Assembly: GCF_000024365.1 (NCBI RefSeq)
Contig: NC_013235.1
Location: forward strand, 4,588,001 to 4,652,000
Length of the DNA: 64,000 bases
Reading direction: 5' to 3'
Source: Nakamurella multipartita DSM 44233
GTDB lineage: Bacteria > Actinomycetota > Actinomycetes > Mycobacteriales > Nakamurellaceae
The translations under genes and the position numbers were made by a program. The notes under the pieces were generated by a model. That model was not told the origin of the DNA. It saw nothing but the letters and a program-made list of their open reading frames with translations, and ran no database searches. This document shows, piece by piece, positions 48,267-56,355 of this stretch (position 1 is the first letter of the stretch; each line of letters opens with the position of its first letter).

Positions 48267-49670
48267 ATGGCACTGACTCTCGACCAGGCGTTCCAACCCC
48301 GGCACAACAGCATCGGATTCCTGCGCTGGTTCATGGCCTTTCTGGTCATCTTCTCCCACGCCGGGCCGCTGGCCGGGTTCTACGGCAGCAAGAACCTGGG
48401 CACCCAATGGTCGGACGAACAATCCCTGGGCGGCATCGCCGTCGGCGGGTTCTTCTTCCTCAGCGGCTTCCTGATCACCCGGAGTCGGATGGGCCGCTCG
48501 ACGATCTTCCGGTTCCTGTGGCGGCGAACCCTGCGGATCTTTCCGGCGTTCTGGGCCTCGCTGCTGTTGGTGGCCTTCGTGCTCGCGCCCATCGCGTGGT
48601 GGCATGTCACCGGCACGATCCGTGGCTATATCAGCTCGCCGGTCGAATCACCGTTGACGTACTTCGCCAACAACATGTGGATGAGCCTGAACCAGCAGAA
48701 CATCGACGGGCTGGGCAAGGGGCTGCCGTTGGAGCAGTGCTGCGGCTACGACTGGAACGGGTCGGCGTGGACGCTGCGCTACGAGTTCAAGGGTTACATC
48801 ATCGTCGGCGTCATGGGCCTGTTCGGCCTGCTCGGCTACCGGATCGTCGCGACATTGGCCTTCCTGCTGATGTTGACGCTGAACACCCTCACCTTCCTGT
48901 CCGTGAACGCGAACATCGCTATCCTCGATCCGCTGATGTCCGATTTCTACTCGGTCATGGTGCTGACGCCGTTCTTCGCCGGCATGATGTTCGCGATCTG
49001 GGGCAGCAGAATACCTATTGACGACCGGTTGGCCATGGCGGCCGGTGCGATCGCCATCTTCACCTATTTCATCGCATCCGGATGGAACGTATACGGACAG
49101 TTTGCATTCCTGTATGTGTTGATGTGGGCCGCCATTCGACTTCCGCTACAGAATTGGGAACGATACGGCGACCTGTCCTACGGCATCTATATCTACGCCT
49201 GGCCAATACAGCAATTCGTGGCCTTCTTCGGCGTGTACACTTGGGGGTGGTTCGCCTATCACGCCGTCGTGGTCGTGCTCTGCCATATTGCGGCCTTCAC
49301 CAGCTGGCACCTGCTGGAGAAACCGGCACTGAGCCTGAAGAACTGGACGCCTCGATGGCTGGCGGCTCTGCAGGTGCGCTTCCGTCCCCTCAACCAACGG
49401 ATCAAACGGGCCATCGTCAATCCGGCTTACTCCTCGACCCACTTCGCCCACACGTTGCGCCAGGACGCGGCGGCACTGGCCCAGGATCGGCGCGACGACA
49501 ACCTGGTCTCGCACTCTATCGACGATCGGGTCGAGATCGACCACGACGGACCCTACCGCCACCACCGGCCGACCGACCCGGCGGGTCCCCCGCCGGCCGG
49601 GAACCCGCCGGCCGATGCAGTGACCACGGACGGCCCGAGTCGCGCATTGGAGACCCGTGGCACCCCGTGA
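48267..49670 (+). CDS. Acyltransferase 3 family membrane protein (glycan O-acetyltransferase)
   Basis: A 467-residue membrane protein with about ten helices. It begins HNSIGFLRWFMAFLVIFSHA, where the R and H of the family lie, then GGIAVGGFFFLSGFLITRSR and RRTLRIFPAFWASLL. GDLSYGIYIYAWPIQQFV is the late family motif. Acyltransferase 3 proteins move acetyl groups from acetyl-CoA across the membrane to glycans. The C-terminal 70 residues are hydrophilic and proline-rich. The stop overlaps the following AlgX-like gene by 14 bases, so the two are coupled. Confidence 0.88.
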   Translation: MALTLDQAFQPRHNSIGFLRWFMAFLVIFSHAGPLAGFYGSKNLGTQWSDEQSLGGIAVGGFFFLSGFLITRSRMGRSTIFRFLWRRTLRIFPAFWASLLLVAFVLAPIAWWHVTGTIRGYISSPVESPLTYFANNMWMSLNQQNIDGLGKGLPLEQCCGYDWNGSAWTLRYEFKGYIIVGVMGLFGLLGYRIVATLAFLLMLTLNTLTFLSVNANIAILDPLMSDFYSVMVLTPFFAGMMFAIWGSRIPIDDRLAMAAGAIAIFTYFIASGWNVYGQFAFLYVLMWAAIRLPLQNWERYGDLSYGIYIYAWPIQQFVAFFGVYTWGWFAYHAVVVVLCHIAAFTSWHLLEKPALSLKNWTPRWLAALQVRFRPLNQRIKRAIVNPAYSSTHFAHTLRQDAAALAQDRRDDNLVSHSIDDRVEIDHDGPYRHHRPTDPAGPPPAGNPPADAVTTDGPSRALETRGTP

Positions 49671-51207
49671 ACGACACGTGCTGCGCTGGATCGCCATCGT
49701 CGGTGCGCTGCTCGTCGTCGTGATCGCCGGCTGGGTGCTCCCGGTGGTGTACGAGATGCGCTACGACCCGGCCGAAAGGACCACGGGCGGGTCGTCCGAG
49801 CCGGCCCCGGCTCCGGCCCTGCCGCCGAACTCACCGTCGGTCGTGCCGCCGGACCCGCCATCGGCCGAATCGCCCGGCGATCAGTTGGGCAACCACCCGG
49901 TCCCAACGGCCGAACAGGACCGGATCTACCTCGACCAGACCCAGGCGCAGGCGGCGCACCCCGGTCTGGCCGTTGAGGGACGCGACGGTTACCTGTTCCT
50001 CGGTGACGCCTTCATGTCCAACTTCGCCCAGGCAATGGGCCGCCGCTTCTACTCGCCGGACGAGATTGCCAGCACGGTCGGCGCCGTGACCTCCACCGAT
50101 CAGTGGCTGCGGGACCGTGGGATCGCCGCCGAATTCGTCGTCGTGCCGGCGACCTGGAGCGTGTACGCCGACAAGATGCCGGAGTGGACGGACGGGCAGC
50201 GGCTCCCGACGATCCTGGACCAGCTCGTGGCCGCCGACCCGACCAGCTTCATGGACCTTCGTCCGGAGCTGACGGCGGCCCGGGCCACGGCCGACACCTA
50301 CTCGCGCCTCAACAGCCACTGGACCCCGTACGGCTCAATCGTGGGCTTCAGCACGATGATCGACCGGCTGCAGGCCGACCACCCCGACCTGGGGTCCCTG
50401 CCGCTCCCCACAGTCACCGGCACCACGGAGTCCGACGCGTTCAACGAGTTCGCCGGCATCACCGGCGCAGCCGGTCCCAACAACTGGGTGGTGCCCCGGC
50501 TGGCCTCGGCCCTGCCGTCTTACACCGTGATCGCCGCTGACGGCACCCGGCGCATGGCGGCCGGCGACGAGTTCCTGGACATCACCCAGATGCCGTTGCA
50601 AACCGAGAACCCGGCCGCCGGAAACGACCATCGCGCGCTTATCCTCGCGGACTCCGCGACCAGCCTGATGTCGCCCTATCTAGCAGCCGCCTTCGGAAGC
50701 ACGATGATGGTGCGGCACTGGGCCGACCAGCCGGCCCAGGCACCTAACCTGCCCGCCCTGGTCGAGAGCTACCGACCGGACGTCGTCATCACCCTGGTCA
50801 GCGAGCGGAATCTGAACGTCGTGACCCCGGACACCGCGATGTGGCAGGCGGCCGTCGCCTTCGATGCCGGCGAGGGCCGGCCCCTGGGCGAGTGGTCGAC
50901 CAGCGGCGCCGCGACGCTCGACGTTTCCGGGCCAGACCTGTCGGAACCGGTGACCGCGACTCTCTCGTCGCTACCCCCGGATGCGGCTACCGTTCGGTTG
51001 AGCGTCCAGGCCGACAGCCCGGGGACGATCACCGTCTCTTCAGTGACTGCCGTCGGCCCGGAGCAGTCCTCGATCCGCGTCGCGCAGGGTGAGAACGTAC
51101 TGTTCGCCGGGATCCCGGCCGCTGCGACCGAACCGGTTCTGACCATCACCCGCACCGACGGAACCGGCACCTGGACGCTGACCAGCCTGTCGGTGCGGGG
51201 CCGGTGA
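49657..51207 (+). CDS. AlgX/AlgJ-like SGNH hydrolase-fold protein, membrane anchored
   Basis: A 516-residue protein with one N-terminal membrane segment (RWIAIVGALLVVVIAGWVL), a Pro-rich linker and an extracytosolic domain. VEGRDGYLFLGDAF resembles the AlgX/AlgJ opening motif, RLNSHWTPYGSIVGF the HW(T) catalytic block and RALILADSATSLM the serine block. The Asp expected two residues before the His is Asn. A C-terminal beta-rich domain of about 120 residues follows. It probably deposits acetyl groups delivered by the acyltransferase 3 partner. Confidence 0.8.
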   Translation: MAPRERHVLRWIAIVGALLVVVIAGWVLPVVYEMRYDPAERTTGGSSEPAPAPALPPNSPSVVPPDPPSAESPGDQLGNHPVPTAEQDRIYLDQTQAQAAHPGLAVEGRDGYLFLGDAFMSNFAQAMGRRFYSPDEIASTVGAVTSTDQWLRDRGIAAEFVVVPATWSVYADKMPEWTDGQRLPTILDQLVAADPTSFMDLRPELTAARATADTYSRLNSHWTPYGSIVGFSTMIDRLQADHPDLGSLPLPTVTGTTESDAFNEFAGITGAAGPNNWVVPRLASALPSYTVIAADGTRRMAAGDEFLDITQMPLQTENPAAGNDHRALILADSATSLMSPYLAAAFGSTMMVRHWADQPAQAPNLPALVESYRPDVVITLVSERNLNVVTPDTAMWQAAVAFDAGEGRPLGEWSTSGAATLDVSGPDLSEPVTATLSSLPPDAATVRLSVQADSPGTITVSSVTAVGPEQSSIRVAQGENVLFAGIPAAATEPVLTITRTDGTGTWTLTSLSVRGR

Positions 51208-51315
51208 CCGCCTGGCCGGAGTTAGCCGGGCCCACCCCGGTCGCGTTGATTTTTCCCAAGGCCACCCCTACTGTGCCGGGGGCCGACGCCACCATCGCAA
51301 AGGACGACACACACC

Positions 51316-52380
51316 GTGACGACTAGCTGCCTGATCACCGGTGGCGCCGGATTCATCGGATGCGCGGTCTCGCGGATCCTGCCCGACCGTTTCGACCGGG
51401 TGGTCGCGATTGACAACCTGCACCCGCAGATCCATCCGACCCGGCATCGCCCGGCCGACCTGGACGAGCGGGTGGAATTCGTACGGGGCGACGTGACTTC
51501 GGCGGACGATTGGGACGACCTGCTCGCGCAGGTCCGGCCCACCGTGATCATCCATCTGGCCGCCGAGACCGGAACGGGCCAGTCCCTGACAGAGGCCTCC
51601 CGGCACGCGAAGGTCAACGTCGTCGGCACCACCGAGATGCTCGACGCGTTCGTCCGGCATTCGGCCCTGCCGGACCGGATCGTGCTCGCCTCCAGCCGGG
51701 CCGTCTACGGGGAAGGAGCCTGGGCGGATCCGGACGGCCGGCTCGTCTACCCCGGTCAGCGGCCCCGCGCCATGCTGGAAGCCGGTACCTGGGACTTCCC
51801 CGGACTGACCGCGACGCCCTTCAATTCCCACCGCGTCCAGCCTTCGCCGACTAGTATCTACGGATCCACCAAGCTGGCGCAGGAGCACATCGTGCGGTCG
51901 TGGTCGCTGGCGATGAACGTCACGCCCGTGCTCTTCCGCCTGCAGAACGTGTACGGGCCGGGTCAGTCCCTGATCAATCCCTACACCGGAATAGTGTCGC
52001 TGTTCACGCAGAAGGCCAAGGCCCGCGAGGTCATCCCGGTCTTCGAGGACGGGGCCATCATCCGCGACTTCGTGTTTATCGACGACGTGGCCTCGGCCCT
52101 CGTGGCCGGCACCGGCGTCCACCAACCCGACACCGAGCCGTATGACGTCGGCTCGGGCGAGGCGACCAGCATTCTCGGGCTCGCCCAGGTCGTCGCGGCG
52201 CACTACGGCGCGCCCGCTCCCGAGGTGAACGGTCGGTTCCGCGACGGGGATGTTCGGCACGCCTCGTGCACGATCCAGGAGACCCGGCGGGACCTGGACT
52301 GGACTCCTCGGATCATGCTGCCCGAGGGTGTGCGCCGCTTGTGCGACTGGATTGATCGGACAGACGGGAGGACTTTCTGA
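51316..52380 (+). CDS. NAD-dependent nucleotide-sugar 4-epimerase-like protein (SDR)
   Basis: A 354-residue extended SDR. CLITGGAGFIGCAVSRILP is the nucleotide loop. VIIHLAAETGTGQSLTEASR, LASSRAVYGEGAW, PTSIYGSTKLAQEHIVRSW (YxxxK) and VFEDGAIIRDFVFIDDVASAL follow. The PTSIYGxTKLAQEH segment recalls dTDP-L-rhamnose 4-epimerases, but I am not sure. GTG 51316 is preceded by AAAGGACG. Its stop overlaps the FkbM gene by one base. Confidence 0.85.
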   Translation: MTTSCLITGGAGFIGCAVSRILPDRFDRVVAIDNLHPQIHPTRHRPADLDERVEFVRGDVTSADDWDDLLAQVRPTVIIHLAAETGTGQSLTEASRHAKVNVVGTTEMLDAFVRHSALPDRIVLASSRAVYGEGAWADPDGRLVYPGQRPRAMLEAGTWDFPGLTATPFNSHRVQPSPTSIYGSTKLAQEHIVRSWSLAMNVTPVLFRLQNVYGPGQSLINPYTGIVSLFTQKAKAREVIPVFEDGAIIRDFVFIDDVASALVAGTGVHQPDTEPYDVGSGEATSILGLAQVVAAHYGAPAPEVNGRFRDGDVRHASCTIQETRRDLDWTPRIMLPEGVRRLCDWIDRTDGRTF

Positions 52381-53195
52381 TGGGGCCGGCGCTGCGGGCC
52401 ACCGCACGGCTCTACGATCAGCACCTTCGATTGGTGGCATCGCATTTCAGCAACATGTTCAACGGGCGGGCAAATTCCGCCGCCTATGTTGCCGACTATT
52501 TTCATCAGCTGATGGGCATGTCCGAGCCCGCCCTGTTCGTCGAGGTTGGGGCCTATCGGGCCGACGCGTCGCGGCGGCTGCGGGAGGCGAACCCCACGTG
52601 CCGGATCGTCGCGATGGAGGCCAATCCGTACAACCACGCGAAGTATTCGGCCGAACTGCCCTTCGCTCAGCTGGCCATCGAGTACCTGAACGTGGCCGCC
52701 ACCGACCGGACCGGCCCGGTCACGTTCCATCTGCGCACCCGCAGCCACGGCGATGAGCTGCGCAGAGTGACCGGCAACAGCTCGATCCTGCCGAGGGTCG
52801 ACCCGGATGTCGACTACGAGTTGATCACCGTCGACGGCATCAGCCTGGACGGCATGTTCGCCGATCCGCAGGCCGGCCCGGTCTGCCTGTGGATCGACGT
52901 CGAGGGAGCATCCGGCCAGGTACTGCGCGGAGCCACCGAACTGCTCCGACGGACCGATGCGGTTCTGATCGAGGTCGAGGAACGCGCGATGTGGCAGGGA
53001 CAGTGGCGCTCGCTCGACGTCATCGAGTTCTTCCTGGCGCATGACTTCACCCCGCTGACCCGGGACGCCGAGTACAACCAGCAATACAACATCCTGTTCG
53101 TCAGCAACCAGTTCTACGAACGGCCGGACGTGCTCTGGTCGCACGAGCTGCACGACAACTATCTCGTTCAACACATGGGCGTGGACGACCGCTGA
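52380..53195 (+). CDS. FkbM family methyltransferase
   Basis: A 271-residue SAM-dependent O-methyltransferase. LFVEVGAYRADASRRL is the SAM motif I variant, IVAMEANPYNHAKYS carries the acidic ribose ligand, and LITVDGISLDGMF with VCLWIDVEGASGQVLRGA is the FkbM hallmark (D-x-EG). It would methylate a hydroxyl of a sugar in the nascent glycan. The ATG overlaps the SDR stop (TGATG) and the GT2 start is 10 bases downstream, so the three are one operon. Confidence 0.9.
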   Translation: MGPALRATARLYDQHLRLVASHFSNMFNGRANSAAYVADYFHQLMGMSEPALFVEVGAYRADASRRLREANPTCRIVAMEANPYNHAKYSAELPFAQLAIEYLNVAATDRTGPVTFHLRTRSHGDELRRVTGNSSILPRVDPDVDYELITVDGISLDGMFADPQAGPVCLWIDVEGASGQVLRGATELLRRTDAVLIEVEERAMWQGQWRSLDVIEFFLAHDFTPLTRDAEYNQQYNILFVSNQFYERPDVLWSHELHDNYLVQHMGVDDR

Positions 53196-53205
53196 GGAAC
53201 TTGAC

Positions 53206-54159
53206 GTGACCAATGACGAACTGCACGACCACCTGACCCGTGATGAGTCCAGGAACCGGGAACGTGCGACGCGCACGGCACCGCCCGCGATCGACGTCCT
53301 GTTGCCTTATTACGGCGATCTGGTTCAACTGCAGCTGGCGGTGCGCAGCGTACTTAGCCAGACCATGACCGCCTTCCGGCTCGTGGTGGTCGACGATGCC
53401 TACCCGGACTCGGCCCCGGCCCAGTGGCTGGCCGGGGTGGACGATCCCCGTCTGACCTATCTGCGCAACGACGTCGGGCTTGGGGCCAACGGCAACTACC
53501 GCCGGTGCCTGGAATTGGCTCAAGCTCCGTTGCTACTCGTGATGGGGGCCGATGACGTGATGCTGCCCGGTCACCTCGCCGCGGTCACCGAGCTGTTCGC
53601 AGCCGAGCCGGCGGCCACCATCGTGCACACCGGTGTGCGCGTGATCGACGAGCACGGGCAGCCCTGCCGACCGCTGGCCGATCGGGTGAAGAGCTTCTAC
53701 GCGCCGTCTCGGCGCACCCTCCTGCGCGGGGAAGACTTCGCGGTCAGCGTGCTGCGCGGCAACTGGACCTACTTTCCGTCCATGGCCTGGCGTACGGGCT
53801 CGATCCGGCCCATCGGCTTCCGGCCCGGCCTCGACGTCGTCCAGGACCTGGCCCTGCTGCTGGACGTCGCGGCGGCGGGGGGTTCGCTGCTGTTCGACCC
53901 CGAGGTCAGCTTCGAATATCGCCGGCACCGCCATCAGGACTCGACGGTTCGCGCGGTGGACGGGCGCCGGTTCGCCGAGGAAGGCGCGTTTTTCCGGCGG
54001 GAGGCCGCGGACCTGGACCAGCGCGGCTGGCCGCGAGCGGCTCGGGTCGCCCGCTGGCACATTTCGTCCCGGCTGAACGCGTTGAGCGTACTGCCCAAGG
54101 CGCTAAGAATCGCCGGTGTGCCGGCCGCTCGACGGGTGGGGCGGCATGTGGTCGCCTGA
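53206..54159 (+). CDS. GT2 family glycosyltransferase
   Basis: A 317-residue transferase. IDVLLPYYGDLVQLQLAVRS, VVVDDAYPDSAPAQWL, NDVGLGANGNYRRCLELAQ and LLVMGADDVMLPGHL (GADD metal motif) are GT2 features. FLRPGLDVVQ-type late residues are present (GFRPGLDVVQDLALL). GTG 53206 follows GAGGAAC. It sits after the FkbM gene and before an SDR gene. Donor and acceptor are not known. Confidence 0.87.
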   Translation: MTNDELHDHLTRDESRNRERATRTAPPAIDVLLPYYGDLVQLQLAVRSVLSQTMTAFRLVVVDDAYPDSAPAQWLAGVDDPRLTYLRNDVGLGANGNYRRCLELAQAPLLLVMGADDVMLPGHLAAVTELFAAEPAATIVHTGVRVIDEHGQPCRPLADRVKSFYAPSRRTLLRGEDFAVSVLRGNWTYFPSMAWRTGSIRPIGFRPGLDVVQDLALLLDVAAAGGSLLFDPEVSFEYRRHRHQDSTVRAVDGRRFAEEGAFFRREAADLDQRGWPRAARVARWHISSRLNALSVLPKALRIAGVPAARRVGRHVVA

Positions 54160-54207
54160 GCTGGTGGGGTGCCCGTCCGGGCCACCCCGGGTTCGGCCAG
54201 GCCGACG

Positions 54208-55212
54208 ATGACTGCCCTGGTCACCGGCGCGGCCGGGTTCATCGGGTCCACCCTCGTCGACCGGCTGCTCGCCGACGGTCAGCGGGTACTCGCGGTGGAC
54301 GACTTCAGCCGGGGTCGAATGGAGAATCTCAGATTCGCCCAGGCGGCCGGCGGGGAACGGCTGGCCACCATCCGCCTGGACATCGGCGATCCACGGTTGG
54401 CCGAGGTGATGGCGGCAGCTCGACCCGAGGTCGTCTATCACCTGGCCGCCCAGGTCGATGTCCGCTGCAGCGTCGACGACCCGGTCACCGACGCCCGGAT
54501 CAACGTCCTCGGCACGATCGCGGTGGCCGATGCGGCCCGCGCCGCCGGCGTCCGCAAGATCGTCTTCACCTCGTCCGGCGGATCGATCTACGGCGTACCC
54601 GATCGCCTTCCGGTGGATGAGGGAGCGGCGCTGCAGCCCCGATCGCCGTATGCCGTGGCCAAGGTGGCCGGCGAGCTGTACCTCAACGCCTATTCCGGTC
54701 TGCACGGCGTGCAGTGCACGCACCTGGCCCTGGCCAACGTGTACGGGCCGCGACAGGACCCGTCCGGGGAGGCCGGGGTGGTCGCGATCTTCACTCACGC
54801 GCTGTTGACCGGCCGGCCGACCCGTCTGTTCGGGGACGGCTCCAATACCCGCGACTACGTCTTCGTCGAGGATGTCGCCGCTGCGCTGCAGGCCGCCGCG
54901 GCGCCCGGCTGGGACCGGGTTCGTTTCAACATCGGCACCGGCCGCCAGACCTCCGATCGCGAGCTGCACTCGGTCCTGGCGGGCCTGGCCGGCGCACCTG
55001 ACGAGCCCACCCACGCACCGGCCCGACCGGGCGACCTGCACCATTCCGCAGTCGACTCCACCCGGGCCCACCGCGACCTGGGATGGACGCCCGAGCACAC
55101 GCTGGCGCAGGGGCTGCGCCGGACCGTCAACGATGCCCGGACGCAGCTCGAGCTCGCAGGTTCAGCGCCCGCCCGTCCTCCGCACCCCGATCAGCCGGCG
55201 GCGCGCCTATAG
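54208..55212 (+). CDS. NAD-dependent UDP-glucose 4-epimerase-like protein (SDR)
   Basis: A 334-residue extended SDR. ALVTGAAGFIGSTLVDRLLAD is the nucleotide loop; VVYHLAAQVDVRCSVDDPV, FTSSGGSIYGVPDRLP and SPYAVAKVAGELYLNAY (YxxxK) follow. LANVYGPRQDPSGEAGVVAI and LFGDGSNTRDYVFVEDVAAA are typical of UDP-glucose/GlcNAc 4-epimerases. Start ATG 54208 lacks a good RBS; GTG 54169 is in frame. Its 3' end overlaps the convergent GT4 gene by 22 bases. Confidence 0.88.
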   Translation: MTALVTGAAGFIGSTLVDRLLADGQRVLAVDDFSRGRMENLRFAQAAGGERLATIRLDIGDPRLAEVMAAARPEVVYHLAAQVDVRCSVDDPVTDARINVLGTIAVADAARAAGVRKIVFTSSGGSIYGVPDRLPVDEGAALQPRSPYAVAKVAGELYLNAYSGLHGVQCTHLALANVYGPRQDPSGEAGVVAIFTHALLTGRPTRLFGDGSNTRDYVFVEDVAAALQAAAAPGWDRVRFNIGTGRQTSDRELHSVLAGLAGAPDEPTHAPARPGDLHHSAVDSTRAHRDLGWTPEHTLAQGLRRTVNDARTQLELAGSAPARPPHPDQPAARL

Positions 55213-56312
55213 GCGCTCATGGTCTGCTCGGCACACCGGTCCCAGGTCCACCGGGCCGCGTACCGACGGCGCCGGAGCCGGTCACTCGCCCGTTCTGCGT
55301 CGCTGCGCCCTCGTTCCCGGGCGGTGACCGTGCCGAGCAGGTCGGCCAAGGCGTCCGGGTCCCCCATCGGGAAGGCGTCTGCATGCCCGCCCGAGACCTC
55401 TATCAGGGCCGGGATGTCGCTGACGATCACGGCCACGCCGGCGGCCAACCCCTCCAGGGCCGGGAGACCGAATCCTTCGTCCCGTGACGGCATGATCAAA
55501 GCTCGCGCTCCGGCCACGATGGTCTTGAGCTCGTCGGCCGGTGTGTAGTCCCGAATGAGCACACCCGGCCCCGGACGCTCGTCCGGTCCCCATCCCCGGG
55601 CCCCCACCAACACCAGGTCGGGAATGTCGGCGGGGTCCGGTGCGGCCGCCCGGTAGCGGTCATAGGCGGCCAGCAGGGTACGAAGGTCCTTGCGGGGTTC
55701 CCGAGTGCCGACGAACAGCAGGTACTCGCCGGGCAGCCCGAGCCTGGCCCGCTCATCGAGCCCGGGGGGATTCAGGGACAGCCAGTCCGCCTCGACGCCT
55801 AATGGCGTGACTACCAGGTCCTGCACCACCGGCCCGTAGGCGTCCCGGACCGCGGCGGCGACCGCATGAGTCGGGGTGCACACCACCGCGGCCCGCGCCA
55901 GGCTTCGCGGCATCAGCTCAAGCAGCTGCCGGCTAGTCCCATCGACGGTGCCCGGGCGGGTGAGATAGGCGAGGTCGTGGATGGTGACCACGCCCCCAGC
56001 CCGCCCGGTCGGCGGCAGCACGAAATTGGTCGCATGGAACACCTGGACCGGGCCGCTGAACGACCGGACCGTCGGCACCTCGCACCGCGTCCACAGAGCG
56101 CGCAACGCCCGCGCGGGCGAAGGAACCGACCGCGCCCGGACGCCGGCCGGAACGGCGTCGGCCAGTCCACGGGCACCCCGAAGGGTGAAGGCCGTGGCCG
56201 TCACCGTAACGTCCCCGCGCCGAACGAGAGCGGCGAGCAGGTGTTCGGTGTACCGGCCGATGCCGGTCCGCTGCCCGAGCAGCGGAGTACCGTCCAGGCC
56301 GACCCGGATCAC
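55191..56312 (-). CDS. GT4 family glycosyltransferase (group 1)
   Basis: A 373-residue GT-B transferase. VGLDGTPLLGQRTGIGRYTEHL is the acceptor-domain start. VFHATNFVLPPTGRAGGVVT and IHDLAYLTRPGTVDG precede LLFVGTREPRKDLRTLLAAYD and MPSRDEGFGLPALEGLAAG, the donor-binding E(x7)E motif. GTG 56312 is the start. The fusion gene ends 43 bases upstream of this start, so both could be in one minus-strand transcript with the exporter. Sugar unknown. Confidence 0.87.
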   Translation of the reverse strand: MIRVGLDGTPLLGQRTGIGRYTEHLLAALVRRGDVTVTATAFTLRGARGLADAVPAGVRARSVPSPARALRALWTRCEVPTVRSFSGPVQVFHATNFVLPPTGRAGGVVTIHDLAYLTRPGTVDGTSRQLLELMPRSLARAAVVCTPTHAVAAAVRDAYGPVVQDLVVTPLGVEADWLSLNPPGLDERARLGLPGEYLLFVGTREPRKDLRTLLAAYDRYRAAAPDPADIPDLVLVGARGWGPDERPGPGVLIRDYTPADELKTIVAGARALIMPSRDEGFGLPALEGLAAGVAVIVSDIPALIEVSGGHADAFPMGDPDALADLLGTVTARERGRSDAERASDRLRRRRYAARWTWDRCAEQTMSAYRRAAG

Positions 56313-56355
56313 TGGCGAGCGGATCCCGTTAGACCGGCGGCCGGCGCGCGGCGGC

